Assembly (NCBI RefSeq): GCF_014640555.1
Contig: NZ_BMHE01000027.1
Coordinates: forward strand, 1-64,000
Direction: 5' to 3'
DNA: 64,000 bases
Origin: Paenibacillus marchantiophytorum
Lineage (GTDB): Bacteria; Bacillota; Bacilli; Paenibacillales; NBRC-103111
A model generated the notes under the pieces. That model was not told the origin of the DNA and ran no database searches. It saw only the letters and a program-made list of their open reading frames with translations. Below are positions 52,465 through 60,558 of the stretch, one piece after another. Each line of letters starts with the position of its first letter. Position 1 is the first letter of the stretch. The position numbers were made by a program, and so were the translations under genes.

Positions 52465-53526
52465 ATGGAAGGAATTGTTCAACTAAGAAAGTTTTCACAA
52501 ATTGATATTAAGGAAAGTTTCTTTGACTCCTTGAGAGCCGATTATGATGGGTTTGACAATTGGTTTCAAAGTAAGAGCGAACAAACTGCTCATGTGATGC
52601 ATAATGAAAATGGAAATTTAGATGCATTTTTGTATGTGAAAAAAGAAGTAGGCCCTGTTTCGGACGTTGTTCCTGCACTGGGTTTAGGAGAATGGTTGAA
52701 GATCGGTACGATGAAAATAAATCCGCATGGTACACGATTAGGTGAACGATTGATTAAAAAATCCCTGGATTACGCTATTGTCAACGGGATTAATCAAGTG
52801 TACGTTACTGTGTTCCCCAAACATGTAGCTTTAGTGAGTTTATTTAAGCGGTATGGATTTATTGAACAGTCTCGCAAGCAATCGGAGCGTGGGGATGAAC
52901 TCGTACTTACTAAACAGCTTGATCGTTTACAGAACGATATTCTTTTAAATTATCCGGTTATTAGAACCAGACATGTAGACAAATATATGTTATCAATTTA
53001 TCCTGAGTTTCATACACGATTATTTCCGGATTCAATCCTTAATAATGAGAGTTACGACATTATTGAAGATGTCTCTCACACGAACAGCATTCATAAAGTA
53101 TATATTTGCTCTATGAATGTTTCAGCATTAAAACGTGGGGACATTATTGTAATGTATCGTACGAAGACTCCCAATACAAGTGCATATTATACTTCTGTAG
53201 CAACTTCCATATGTGTTGTAGAAGAGATCAGAAGTAGAAAAGAATTTGCAAACGTAGCAGAATTCATTAAGTATTGTAAAGATTACTCTGTCTTTTCCGA
53301 AGAGGAGCTTAAAAATTCTTATTTTGAACAGAAAAAACATGTCTTTGTCATTAAAATGACCTACAATGTGGCATTTCGCAAAAAATTAAATCGTAAGCGC
53401 CTTATTGAGGAAGTCGGCCTTGATTCATCCCCCTCAACCTACTGGGGATTCTTTAAATTATCTGAGCAAGAGTTTGAACAAATAATAATTAAAGGTGAGG
53501 GATATGAAAGTCTTATTGTCCATTAA
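52465..53526 (+). CDS. GNAT acetyltransferase fused to a PUA/EVE-like domain
   Basis: A 353-aa two-domain protein. Residues ~1-150 are a GNAT N-acetyltransferase, with the acetyl-CoA region LKIGTMKINPHGTRLGERLIKKSLDYA and LVSLFKRYGFIEQSR. Residues ~165-350 look like a PUA-superfamily (EVE/ASCH-type) RNA- or modified-base-binding domain (VSALKRGDIIVMYRTK, STYWGFFKLS). The next gene is an ASCH protein that overlaps it by 23 bases, so the cassette seems to deal with modified RNA or nucleotides. Substrate unknown. Confidence 0.75.
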   Translation: MEGIVQLRKFSQIDIKESFFDSLRADYDGFDNWFQSKSEQTAHVMHNENGNLDAFLYVKKEVGPVSDVVPALGLGEWLKIGTMKINPHGTRLGERLIKKSLDYAIVNGINQVYVTVFPKHVALVSLFKRYGFIEQSRKQSERGDELVLTKQLDRLQNDILLNYPVIRTRHVDKYMLSIYPEFHTRLFPDSILNNESYDIIEDVSHTNSIHKVYICSMNVSALKRGDIIVMYRTKTPNTSAYYTSVATSICVVEEIRSRKEFANVAEFIKYCKDYSVFSEEELKNSYFEQKKHVFVIKMTYNVAFRKKLNRKRLIEEVGLDSSPSTYWGFFKLSEQEFEQIIIKGEGYESLIVH

Positions 53527-53875
53527 ACCCGAGTTCGTTGAGAAGATATTTAATGGAGAGAAGAAATACGAATATCGTAAAGTTATTTTCAAGAAAGACA
53601 TTGATACCATCGTTGTTTATTCGACTATGCCAGAAGGAAAAATCGTAGGTGAGTTTAAGATAGACAAAATTTTATTAGACCAACCTGATAACTTATGGGA
53701 TGAAACCAAAAATGAGTCAGGAATAAGTCATGATTTTTTTCAAAGCTACTTTAAGAATCGCACAGAAGGATATGCAATTAAAATATTGAATCCTGTGCTG
53801 TATAGCGAACCTATAAATCCCAAAACAAAGTATAGAACTTTTCACCCTCCTCAGTCGTTTTGTTACATAACCTAG
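53504..53875 (+). CDS. ASCH-domain protein
   Basis: A 123-aa protein beginning MKVLLSIKPEFVEKIFNGEKKYEYRK, the classic ASCH start, with the later VVYSTMPEGKIVGEFKI strand. ASCH domains belong to the PUA fold and bind RNA or act on modified nucleosides (some are cytidine amidohydrolases). ATG 53504 follows GGTGAGG; it starts within the end of the GNAT gene in another frame, so translation is coupled. Confidence 0.85.
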   Translation: MKVLLSIKPEFVEKIFNGEKKYEYRKVIFKKDIDTIVVYSTMPEGKIVGEFKIDKILLDQPDNLWDETKNESGISHDFFQSYFKNRTEGYAIKILNPVLYSEPINPKTKYRTFHPPQSFCYIT

Positions 53876-53909
53876 TACTTATACTAATGATTGAACTTGG
53901 GGGGATCTA

Positions 53910-54437
53910 ATGAGGAATCTTATCTTTGTAGGTGGTATTCATGGTGTTGGAAAATCTACTTTCTGTACAAAACTTTCTGACAATCACGGAATTAAAGCGC
54001 ATTCTGCAAGCAAGCTAATAGCTTTTAAAAAGAATGAAACTTTCACGAAAGATAAAAGGATTCAAGACATTAAGAGCAATCAAATGTATCTACTCGAGGC
54101 TCTTGATGAGGTTGAGAGCAATGTATTTTTATTGGATGGTCATTTCTGTCTGCTCGACATAAATGGAATCATTACCAGAATCCCTGAACAGACTTTCATT
54201 GATATATCGCCGCGGGCGATTGTGGTCTTGATTGATTCAGTTAAAGAGATTATTTCCAGGCTACAAGCAAGGGATAGCCACCTTCATAATCATTCAGTCA
54301 TTAAAGAATTTCAGGATGAAGAGATTGGTTATGCAAAAATCATTTCTGAGAAACTGAATGTTCCTTTAATTATCTTAGATTCTGAAAACAGGGAATTTGA
54401 GAATAGTGAACTTAAAAACATTCTTGGTTTAGCTTAG
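53910..54437 (+). CDS. P-loop kinase-like ATPase
   Basis: A 175-aa protein with Walker A GGIHGVGKST at residues 8-17 and a nucleotide-kinase layout: VFLLDGHFCLLD as Walker B region and SRLQARDSHLHNH as the lid-like arginine segment. Probably phosphorylates a small molecule or nucleoside. The start follows GGGGGATC, 34 bases after the ASCH gene. It completes the GNAT-PUA/ASCH/kinase cassette. Confidence 0.78.
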   Translation: MRNLIFVGGIHGVGKSTFCTKLSDNHGIKAHSASKLIAFKKNETFTKDKRIQDIKSNQMYLLEALDEVESNVFLLDGHFCLLDINGIITRIPEQTFIDISPRAIVVLIDSVKEIISRLQARDSHLHNHSVIKEFQDEEIGYAKIISEKLNVPLIILDSENREFENSELKNILGLA

Positions 54438-54444
54438 AAAAGCG

Positions 54445-54657
54445 ATGATTAGTACGGCAACTTTTGAGTCATCTATTTGGATCGTTAGCAACAAGATAGA
54501 TGAAACATGTTTGATGAATACTTTAAAATCTGCAATAAAGAATCAGAACTTCCAAGAAGACTTTGGTGTCTTCAACACTCGTATCCCATTTTGGCAGCCC
54601 CTCAACTACGCCAGTCTCATTTTAAGTGTTTTGGTAAATAAATGGGGGTTGTATTAA
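54445..54657 (+). CDS. Possible short protein or gene remnant
   Basis: A 70-codon frame directly after the kinase-like gene, without a good ribosome site. I do not recognise it; it could be the start of a truncated gene. Confidence 0.25.
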   Translation: MISTATFESSIWIVSNKIDETCLMNTLKSAIKNQNFQEDFGVFNTRIPFWQPLNYASLILSVLVNKWGLY

Positions 54658-54704
54658 TAATTGATTGACTATGGTACTTTAGAGACATAGAATAGCAGCG
54701 GAAG

Positions 54705-54748
54705 CACCGCAAACTCGGACTCATAACCGATGTTTGTGGTGTTTTTTG
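54705..54748 (+). terminator. Terminator of the GNAT/ASCH cassette
   Basis: CACCGCAAAC (54705-54714) and GTTTGTGGTG (54732-54741; one G-T pair) followed by six T. The rest of the 54658-54895 gap has no gene. Confidence 0.8.
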
Positions 54749-54895
54749 ATATTATAGCCATGTCTGTTTTCCGGAATACATTTAGTACAAACCAAATTGC
54801 TTTCTAAAATTAGAATATCCAGAATATATATGATTAGCAGGGCCATATATTGTCTAATATGAATTTATAAGCTGTAAATTATGGGGGACGATAGT

Positions 54896-55153
54896 ATGAA
54901 TTCAAGAGTAGTACGAGCCAGATTGATTATAAACTGTGATGTCATGATTGACGATACACTTATTAAAAATATTGAAGAACAGTATCTTGAAGTAAGTAGT
55001 GATGAAGAGGCAGGCGCTCGTGTTTTATTTGCTTTTTTAAATCCTAAGATGCCTACAGTCGACCAACTTCAAGCAGAATCTGGTTCTTGGGATGGTGTGT
55101 GTGATTTTAAAAAAAGATTTAAAGAGTTGGAATTAACACTTGAGACAGACTAA
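54896..55153 (+). CDS. Small acidic hypothetical protein
   Basis: An 85-aa protein starting MNSRVVRARLIINCDVMIDD, acidic, with mixed strands and helices. ATG 54896 follows GGGGGACG. Not recognised. It precedes the NdpA-family gene by 99 bases and may or may not be functionally linked to it. Confidence 0.55.
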   Translation: MNSRVVRARLIINCDVMIDDTLIKNIEEQYLEVSSDEEAGARVLFAFLNPKMPTVDQLQAESGSWDGVCDFKKRFKELELTLETD

Positions 55154-55252
55154 ATGAAGAATACTTTTACTTCCTTGGGAAAATATCCTATTCGACATCC
55201 AGGCTTTATGGTACATTAATGTAGTACTTATTACACAAGGGAGCGTAGGATT

Positions 55253-56308
55253 TTGCCGAATATAGCGATATCGAAGTTAATTGCCCATGACTTAGCTTTA
55301 GACAAAGCTAGCCCTAAAACTTACCAGCAACTCATGGAGCTATCTCAAATTCCTTCTGAGGTACTTGATTTTTTCTCTAAGCATATTTCCAATTCAGTTA
55401 TTGCAAAACAAATTAGAGCATGCACGTTTACACATAAAGAAGCTGCAGTTCTGCTCAATTGCAACGAAATTGCTCGAAATCCGGATGATAATCAACTATT
55501 TATTAATAACAGTATAAATATGACCCAGCTACTGTTTAACGTTATGAAAGCTTCAAGTTCAAGAAGTTCAGGGACATTAATTTTCATTTTATACAACGAT
55601 TTGGATACTGGTCTTCCTTATCTAGCGATTTTGAAGATGGATCCTAACAAAGCTATTCAAATTGATCGCACTAACTATAAGTTTGTCATTCAAGAAGATA
55701 TTTTGCCAAGTATAAACGAAAAACTCCATAAATGTGCGTTTATAAAGCTTAGCCCAACTCTTTGGGATGATGATTTTCATCTCAAGGTACTGGATAAACA
55801 GCAGGTAACAGGTGAGGTTTCTAAATATTTTCTACTATCCTTTTTGGAATCAAGAGCGGTGATTGATAACAAAGTAATGACAGAACTTGTTAGTGTTAAT
55901 TTAGTTGAGTATGCAATTCAAGAAAAAATTATACAAACTCAATCGGAGATTGTTAATTTTAATGCAAAAGTAGACAGATTACTCAGTAATGGTAGTGATA
56001 TTGATTTAGATCGGGACTTAGACAGTCTTTTTAAAACATACGTAAAGGGGGATGCCGACCGAGGAGATAAAATAGATGGATTTAAACAAAGGCTTGTTCA
56101 AAAACGAGAAAACGTGATGTTTGAATTTGTTGCTGAGAAAAAACCTACTATTGCAATGTTTGCAGATGTGGATAGTTCAATTAAAATTCAATTTCCACTT
56201 CAAGATATGAATACAAAGGTATTTCTTGATTATAAGCATGAAGAAGATGGTTCTGTGACAACTATAATTAAACTTAAAGGTGTGGAACTAAAAGAAAAGT
56301 TTAAGTAG
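55253..56308 (+). CDS. Nucleoid-associated protein of the NdpA/YejK (NA37) family
   Basis: A 351-aa protein with the pattern of the 37-kDa nucleoid-associated family: N-terminal IAISKLIAHDL, the region LLFNVMKASSSRSSGTLIFILYND (family: a strand with a conserved S-G), and LAILKMDPNKAIQ. These proteins bind DNA or nucleoid; mobile-element versions occur beside membrane or defence genes. The TTG start follows AAGGGAGCG. It ends 14 bases before the membrane protein gene, so the two form an operon at the right end of element 1. Confidence 0.7.
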   Translation: MPNIAISKLIAHDLALDKASPKTYQQLMELSQIPSEVLDFFSKHISNSVIAKQIRACTFTHKEAAVLLNCNEIARNPDDNQLFINNSINMTQLLFNVMKASSSRSSGTLIFILYNDLDTGLPYLAILKMDPNKAIQIDRTNYKFVIQEDILPSINEKLHKCAFIKLSPTLWDDDFHLKVLDKQQVTGEVSKYFLLSFLESRAVIDNKVMTELVSVNLVEYAIQEKIIQTQSEIVNFNAKVDRLLSNGSDIDLDRDLDSLFKTYVKGDADRGDKIDGFKQRLVQKRENVMFEFVAEKKPTIAMFADVDSSIKIQFPLQDMNTKVFLDYKHEEDGSVTTIIKLKGVELKEKFK

Positions 56309-56322
56309 GGAGTTAATCTATT

Positions 56323-57792
56323 ATGGGTACATTGCTAAATAAATTTTTAGCAATAATAGCTGAACTAGAGTCATACGAACTAGATTCTTCGGAGGACTCC
56401 AGTCTTTTTAGTGTGAAATATTCAGTTCCTCTATCAATAATTAGAATAATTTCGCAGAGATTTGATGAAGTTTTTAGCAATTTAGATGTAAGTTTTGAGC
56501 TTTTATATGAGAGAAGAATGGACTTTAGCGCGTTTAAACAAAATGATCGGTTTTTAAATACCGATCTTCCTTTGGATTTAAAACTAACGATTAATAAAGA
56601 TGTTAAGCTTTGCTTGCCGGAAAATACCTTTGTTTTCTTGAAGACTGAATACTTCTTTAAGCATTTTAATGCACTGAATAGTGAATTATTTCAAAGGATT
56701 AATATTGAAAAAGAAATTGTGGTTCATCTACCAATTCAAAAACCTTACTCAAATTCTTATTTAAAGCTATTTCCTATCGGACTAAATCCTATTACACCTG
56801 CCGAGAAGCTGACTGAGAAAACGAGGGAAGAATTTGACCTTGTAAAAAAAATCCATGACGAAGTTACGCGTGGCGGAGATAGACATCCATTACCTGATTA
56901 CTATAAAATTGAAGGTTTAACGGATTCATTTAAATCTTGGTTTGATCAAAATTTATTTCACGCAAGTCTTCTTTATATCGCAAATAAAGTAAGTGAAGGT
57001 CGAAAATTTTTAATTAGAGGCCATAAGAACATTGAAATATCATTATCGCAAGAACTAATAATACAGAATGCTCCAGCGATTTTTAATATTTATCGCTTTT
57101 GTTACGAGGAAAAACATTATAATGACAAAATTGAAATCGCAAGAAATATATTTACAATCTATTTGAACTCGACTGACTCTACAGCGAAAATAGATGAGTT
57201 ATTGCCGAAGATCGAGAAAACTATATCAAATCATTTTTCGGCCTATATACAAGACAGTATTAAAAAGTTTTTTAATGATCGCAAAGATGTAGTTAAAGAA
57301 GCACATAAATTTGGAACTGATTTAAAAGCGGAATCAGATAAGTTACTAACATACATTAATACATCACTATTAGGAATAATTACAGCACTTTTTTCTGGAT
57401 CTTTGGGGTTATCAAAAGGTGAGCGATGGTATTTAATTGTAGCACTTACGCTTCACGCACTGCTTTTTATTTTTTCATATTTATTCAACCGCAGTTATGT
57501 TGAGAAACGAAAAAATGAGATAACAAGATTATATGAAAAATATACTTCTAAATTTGTGGTACTGGCAGAAGATGACCTTGAAGAAATTAAAAGTATTTAC
57601 ATTGAACCAGCAGTTGAAAATGTTAATTCATACTTAAGGCTTTATAAACATGTGATATTCGGACTCATTGCATTTATGATTTTATTGATTGCAGTAGGTT
57701 TTGGGCTACCAGAGAGTTTATTTACAACAAGCAATACAAAAACTAACAATGTTAATGCAGTTACAAATAACGTATATGATAATAAGCCTTAA
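56323..57792 (+). CDS. Membrane protein paired with the NdpA-family gene
   Basis: A 489-aa protein: a ~330-residue soluble N-terminal part, then three hydrophobic helices (~346-366 LLGIITALFSGSLGL, ~372-392 WYLIVALTLHALLFIFSYLF, ~447-467 VIFGLIAFMILLIAVGFGL) and a short Asn-rich tail. Not recognised as a family. The layout, a large sensor-like domain with a membrane segment at the end, resembles the effector of two-gene abortive-infection systems. It is the last gene before the transposon end. Confidence 0.7.
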   Translation: MGTLLNKFLAIIAELESYELDSSEDSSLFSVKYSVPLSIIRIISQRFDEVFSNLDVSFELLYERRMDFSAFKQNDRFLNTDLPLDLKLTINKDVKLCLPENTFVFLKTEYFFKHFNALNSELFQRINIEKEIVVHLPIQKPYSNSYLKLFPIGLNPITPAEKLTEKTREEFDLVKKIHDEVTRGGDRHPLPDYYKIEGLTDSFKSWFDQNLFHASLLYIANKVSEGRKFLIRGHKNIEISLSQELIIQNAPAIFNIYRFCYEEKHYNDKIEIARNIFTIYLNSTDSTAKIDELLPKIEKTISNHFSAYIQDSIKKFFNDRKDVVKEAHKFGTDLKAESDKLLTYINTSLLGIITALFSGSLGLSKGERWYLIVALTLHALLFIFSYLFNRSYVEKRKNEITRLYEKYTSKFVVLAEDDLEEIKSIYIEPAVENVNSYLRLYKHVIFGLIAFMILLIAVGFGLPESLFTTSNTKTNNVNAVTNNVYDNKP

Positions 57793-57824
57793 TGCTTACT
57801 TTTGTTCTTAAAAGTAAGCATTAA
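57789..57824. terminator. 15-bp perfect hairpin terminator
   Basis: TTAATGCTTACTTTT (57789-57803) and its exact complement (57810-57824) overlap the stop codon of the membrane protein gene. A/T-rich flanks allow termination in both directions. Confidence 0.75.
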
Positions 57825-57846
57825 ATTTAAGTAAGATATAGTCCTT

Positions 57847-57926
57847 AGAACACAACAATAAGTACTTGTGATGAAAAAGCCAGTGAAATGAACACTTCCA
57901 GGACACAACTTTAATACCAAATATCA
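57847..57926 (-). repeat. Distal end of element 1: inverted TnsB-like sites
   Basis: AGAACACAACAA (57847-57858) and GGACACAACTTTAATACC (57901-57918) are reverse complements of the glmS-proximal repeats, about 50 bases apart. The terminal 26 bases mirror the left end of the element. Only two clear sites are seen here against seven at the other end, the asymmetry expected of Tn7 ends. Confidence 0.85.
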
Positions 57927-57931
57927 AAGAT
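57927..57931 (+). other. Target-site duplication, right copy (AAGAT)
   Basis: Identical to 12814-12818. It also directly abuts the first base of the second element, so it serves as target duplication of both. Confidence 0.85.
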
Positions 57932-57940
57932 TGTCTGGTG

Positions 57941-58020
57941 ATAAAAAAGTCGTGAACCAGTAAAAAAAGTCATGAACCAGTAAAAAGAGTTGTGAACCAG
58001 TAAAGAAAGTCGTGAACCTC
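57941..58020 (+). repeat. Element 2 end array: four 20-bp tandem repeats
   Basis: Four units of exactly 20 bases (57941, 57961, 57981, 58001), each close to TAAAAAAAGTCGTGAACCAG. They are most likely transposase-binding sites packed two helical turns apart. Confidence 0.9.
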
Positions 58021-58026
58021 TAAGTC

Positions 58027-58065
58027 AGTCCCGATGAGTTTTATCATTCATCGGGACTATTTTTT
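58027..58065. repeat. Hairpin between end array and XRE gene of element 2
   Basis: AGTCCCGATGA (58027-58037) and TCATCGGGACT (58048-58058) form a perfect 11-bp stem followed by a T run. Equivalent in position to the 17-bp hairpin of element 1. It can stop rightward read-through from the neighbouring DNA. Confidence 0.75.
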
Positions 58066-58071
58066 TAAGGA

Positions 58072-58419
58072 GTGATACATATCGAAACAATAGGTAGTCG
58101 TATTAAAATGATTAGAAAGCTAAATAAGATTAATCAAGTTGACTTTTCTAATCAGATTGGAATATCACAGGCAACGCTTAGCGAACTAGAGCAAGACAAG
58201 TATAAGCCATCGGTTGATACTATTCTCGCCATTGTTCAAGGATTCGAAGCGGATGTTGAATGGATTCTTATTGGAACGAAGAGTGCTGCAGGTAAGGCTT
58301 TCGGAATCAGGGAAGTCAATGAAAAAGAGGCTAACGTATTAGTGCATTTTGATAAGCTAAAAACAACTGATCAAGATGAAATTATTGATTTCATAAAGTT
58401 AAAATTAAGTCGATATTGA
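58072..58419 (+). CDS. XRE-family transcriptional regulator (element 2, end-proximal)
   Basis: A 115-aa Cro/CI-type protein (GSRIKMIRKLNKINQVDFSNQIGISQATLSELEQDKYKPS) alike over its length to the XRE protein of element 1. The start is unclear: GTG 58072 overlaps the AAGGAG ribosome site, and at normal spacing the codon is ATC (58081), so either a rare start codon is used or the start has mutated. Expected to regulate element genes. Confidence 0.75.
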   Translation: MIHIETIGSRIKMIRKLNKINQVDFSNQIGISQATLSELEQDKYKPSVDTILAIVQGFEADVEWILIGTKSAAGKAFGIREVNEKEANVLVHFDKLKTTDQDEIIDFIKLKLSRY

Positions 58420-58552
58420 GTGACTTTATATTGTTGGTAAATGACATTATGCTAGATTTATTATTTTGAATATTTCACGTTACTGAGTGTTTAATTTGAT
58501 GACAAAAATGGGGAAATATACTGATTAAGTAATTCCAATAATAATTTAATTT

Positions 58553-58590
58553 TAATGGCTTCGCTCTTTTTTTAAAGACCGAAGCCATTA
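58553..58590. terminator. Perfect 11-bp hairpin after the XRE gene
   Basis: TAATGGCTTCG (58553-58563) and CGAAGCCATTA (58580-58590) with a T-rich loop. Probable terminator of the XRE transcript; the region 58420-58684 otherwise has no gene. Confidence 0.6.
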
Positions 58591-58684
58591 GTCGTTTTGA
58601 GGGGTATGTAATATATAAAGTTGGAAGTGAGATCCTAGATTCTATTATTTTTTATCATACTAAAGAACTATATTAGAAAAATGC

Positions 58685-58693
58685 TGTTATAAT
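58685..58693 (+). promoter_or_regulatory. Extended -10 promoter for the Kiwa operon
   Basis: TGTTATAAT is a full extended -10 element (TGnTATAAT), about 100 bases before kwaA. No strong -35 box is visible, as is common for this promoter class. Confidence 0.5.
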
Positions 58694-58741
58694 ATGTATA
58701 TTCGTGTCACGAGCATCTATGAATTGCAGGAGGCAGGTAGT

Positions 58742-58777
58742 TTGAAGACTAAGGTTAAAACCTTTCAATATGGATAA
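58742..58777 (+). CDS. Possible 11-codon leader peptide upstream of kwaA
   Basis: TTG AAG ACT ... GGA TAA encodes 11 residues (MKTKVKTFQYG) behind the strong ribosome site GGAGG at 58728. It ends 14 bases before kwaA, whose own ribosome site is poor, so it might assist translation by re-initiation. Chance is the alternative. Confidence 0.3.
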   Translation: MKTKVKTFQYG

Positions 58778-58791
58778 ATAACATGTAATAG

Positions 58792-59394
58792 ATGGTGGTG
58801 ATTATTATAAAATTTATTAAAGAGAATTGGGATAAGATAGAAATTTATATAATATCTCTTTGGTTATTATTTTTTCTGATTATCGTATTAACAATAAATG
58901 TACCAATATATTTTGGTAGGGGATGGGCATTTATTGGCATTACTAAATTATTTAAAATGAATATAGTGGCATTATTTTCGATATCATTCTTAATTATTGG
59001 ATTTATTTTCTATAGCAGATTTAAATACAAGATGGGTGGGAGTCAAAGGACAGCTTTTAAAATAACAAAAATACAAAATGTTAATTTTGAACACCTAACA
59101 TTTATTGCAACTTATATAATTCCATTAATTGCGTTCGATCTAAGCAAAACTAGATTTGTTATCGTTCTTTCACTTATTCTGATTATTATTGGAATGATTT
59201 ATGTGAAAACAAATATTTTTTACGCTAATCCTTCATTGGCCTTGTTGGGGTATCACATTTATAGAGTTGATGGAATGTTTAGAACAGAAGAAAGAAAAGA
59301 AATTATAGTTATTTCTAGACAACGGCTAACTCTTGGAATGAATGTAAGATATAAAAAACTTGATGACAAAATATACTTTGTGAGGGTTGAATGA
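58792..59394 (+). CDS. kwaA: Kiwa defence membrane protein KwaA
   Basis: A 200-aa protein with four membrane helices (about residues 18-38, 60-80, 105-122, 125-143) and a cytosolic C-terminal tail, the size and layout of KwaA. In Kiwa, KwaA senses phage attack at the membrane and works with KwaB. The call rests mainly on the neighbouring DUF4868 gene, overlapping by 4 bases. Start may be ATG 58792 or GTG 58795/58798. Confidence 0.72.
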   Translation: MVVIIIKFIKENWDKIEIYIISLWLLFFLIIVLTINVPIYFGRGWAFIGITKLFKMNIVALFSISFLIIGFIFYSRFKYKMGGSQRTAFKITKIQNVNFEHLTFIATYIIPLIAFDLSKTRFVIVLSLILIIIGMIYVKTNIFYANPSLALLGYHIYRVDGMFRTEERKEIIVISRQRLTLGMNVRYKKLDDKIYFVRVE

Positions 59395-60365
59395 AAATGA
59401 CAAAAGATGAGTTGAATCAAAGCCTTAATACTTTTTTTCAAGATGAACACGAATTGCTAGCAGAAATATATTTTATTTTAAAAGTAGGTACTGAAACTGT
59501 TCTTAGATTTGCTGATATTGAGCGAGATTCCCAAATAGATTTAACTAGTCAGTTTATTGGGAAAGTTAAATCTGAGCTAATTGAAGATCAGAATCTAAAT
59601 GTGATCAGTATTTCTGATGCTGATGATAGAACAAATGTTATCTACGAATATGACCTAGAAGAAATTCCTAATGAATTAACTGTAATTGATCAAATAATTG
59701 AAAATGAGGATATAGAAACGTTTACGTTTGATAATGATCGGCTTGAAGATATAAGAGGAATAGTTATTTTAATTTCTCATAATGGTGAAAATTTAGTTTT
59801 ATATAAAAAACATTATCCAATAAGTCTTTTTAAAAAAGATGGTGGATTTAATATTAAAAGGTGGGGGAATCAACAACGATTTACTCAACTAGATGAAGAC
59901 ATTGTGAAAATAAATATTTCATTTGATTTTATAAAATTAAATAATACATTATTCATTAAAGATCTAAAGACTTTAGAGAAATTTTTTGGATTTCATGATG
60001 TAATAAAAAGGAAAGCTGAATCTTGCTTGGAAAAAATTATAGAAGCAGAAATACTAGAAAACCCTGAAGATTTAAAAACCCTAATGGAGGATATTACTTT
60101 TGCTCGAAAAATGACTAAAGTATATTCTTCATCACCGGTTTTGGGGAAAATACCTACACTTACCATAATATCCTTTGTAGAAAATTACCCATCATTAGTA
60201 GGGAAATTTCAATTTAATGCAGATAAAAGTAGAATCTCACTTTCTACGAATATTTCAAAGCAATTATTTATTAAGCTGCTAAATGACGACTTTCTACAAT
60301 CGGAATTAACAAATCTTTACTATGCTAGTTTAGCAAAAGATACATTACTAGAAGTAATAGTATAA
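59391..60365 (+). CDS. kwaB: Kiwa defence protein KwaB (DUF4868)
   Basis: A 324-aa soluble protein with the pattern of DUF4868: LVLYKKHYPISLFKK in the middle, then a strand/helix block FIKLNNTLFIKDLKTLEKFFGF. KwaB binds phage DNA and, with KwaA at the membrane, halts phage replication. Starts with an ATGA overlap with kwaA. Length fits the family (about 315 aa). Confidence 0.8.
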   Translation: MKMTKDELNQSLNTFFQDEHELLAEIYFILKVGTETVLRFADIERDSQIDLTSQFIGKVKSELIEDQNLNVISISDADDRTNVIYEYDLEEIPNELTVIDQIIENEDIETFTFDNDRLEDIRGIVILISHNGENLVLYKKHYPISLFKKDGGFNIKRWGNQQRFTQLDEDIVKINISFDFIKLNNTLFIKDLKTLEKFFGFHDVIKRKAESCLEKIIEAEILENPEDLKTLMEDITFARKMTKVYSSSPVLGKIPTLTIISFVENYPSLVGKFQFNADKSRISLSTNISKQLFIKLLNDDFLQSELTNLYYASLAKDTLLEVIV

Positions 60366-60558
60366 TCCTTACATTGTTTATGGATTTCATCTTTATTCAT
60401 AGGAGATGTCAGAGTCTCTACATGTGAACATATTATGCTGGAAGAATAGTACAATAAATAGTGTATAATTATGGAAAACCTCTGTCGAATGAAGGGGTTT
60501 TCTCTTTAATTGTGGAATAAGTCTATAGAACTAATAAGCTACAGATAGGAGCAATACC
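60366..60558. other. Intergenic region with -10 box and hairpin before hsdM
   Basis: A TATAAT at 60464-60469 lacks a clear -35 box. Shortly after it AAAACC/GGTTTT (60475-60502) forms a weak hairpin before a T-rich stretch. Possibly promoter plus attenuator of the hsd operon, or the kwaB terminator. Confidence 0.4.

Larger units (their letters stand above)
12819..57926 (+). mobile_element. 45.1-kb Tn7-like transposon inserted at attTn7 (element 1)
   Basis: The left end reads TGGAGTTTGGTATTAAAG and the reverse complement of the right end reads TGATATTTGGTATTAAAG, both followed by TTGTGT; AAGAT is duplicated on both sides. Inside is a TnsA/TnsB/TnsC/TnsD module (35426-45502), a long defence operon to its left and mixed cargo to its right. 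Unlike classical Tn7, the tns genes lie in the middle of the element rather than beside an end. The glmS-proximal end has the dense repeat array, matching the orientation of Tn7 with its right end facing glmS. A decayed tnsD copy at 50701-51177 suggests it is a composite of two elements. Confidence 0.9.

Noticed and set aside
57941..58020. CRISPR-like array
   Set aside because: The four 20-bp units are continuous, with no unique spacers and no cas genes; they sit at a transposon end.
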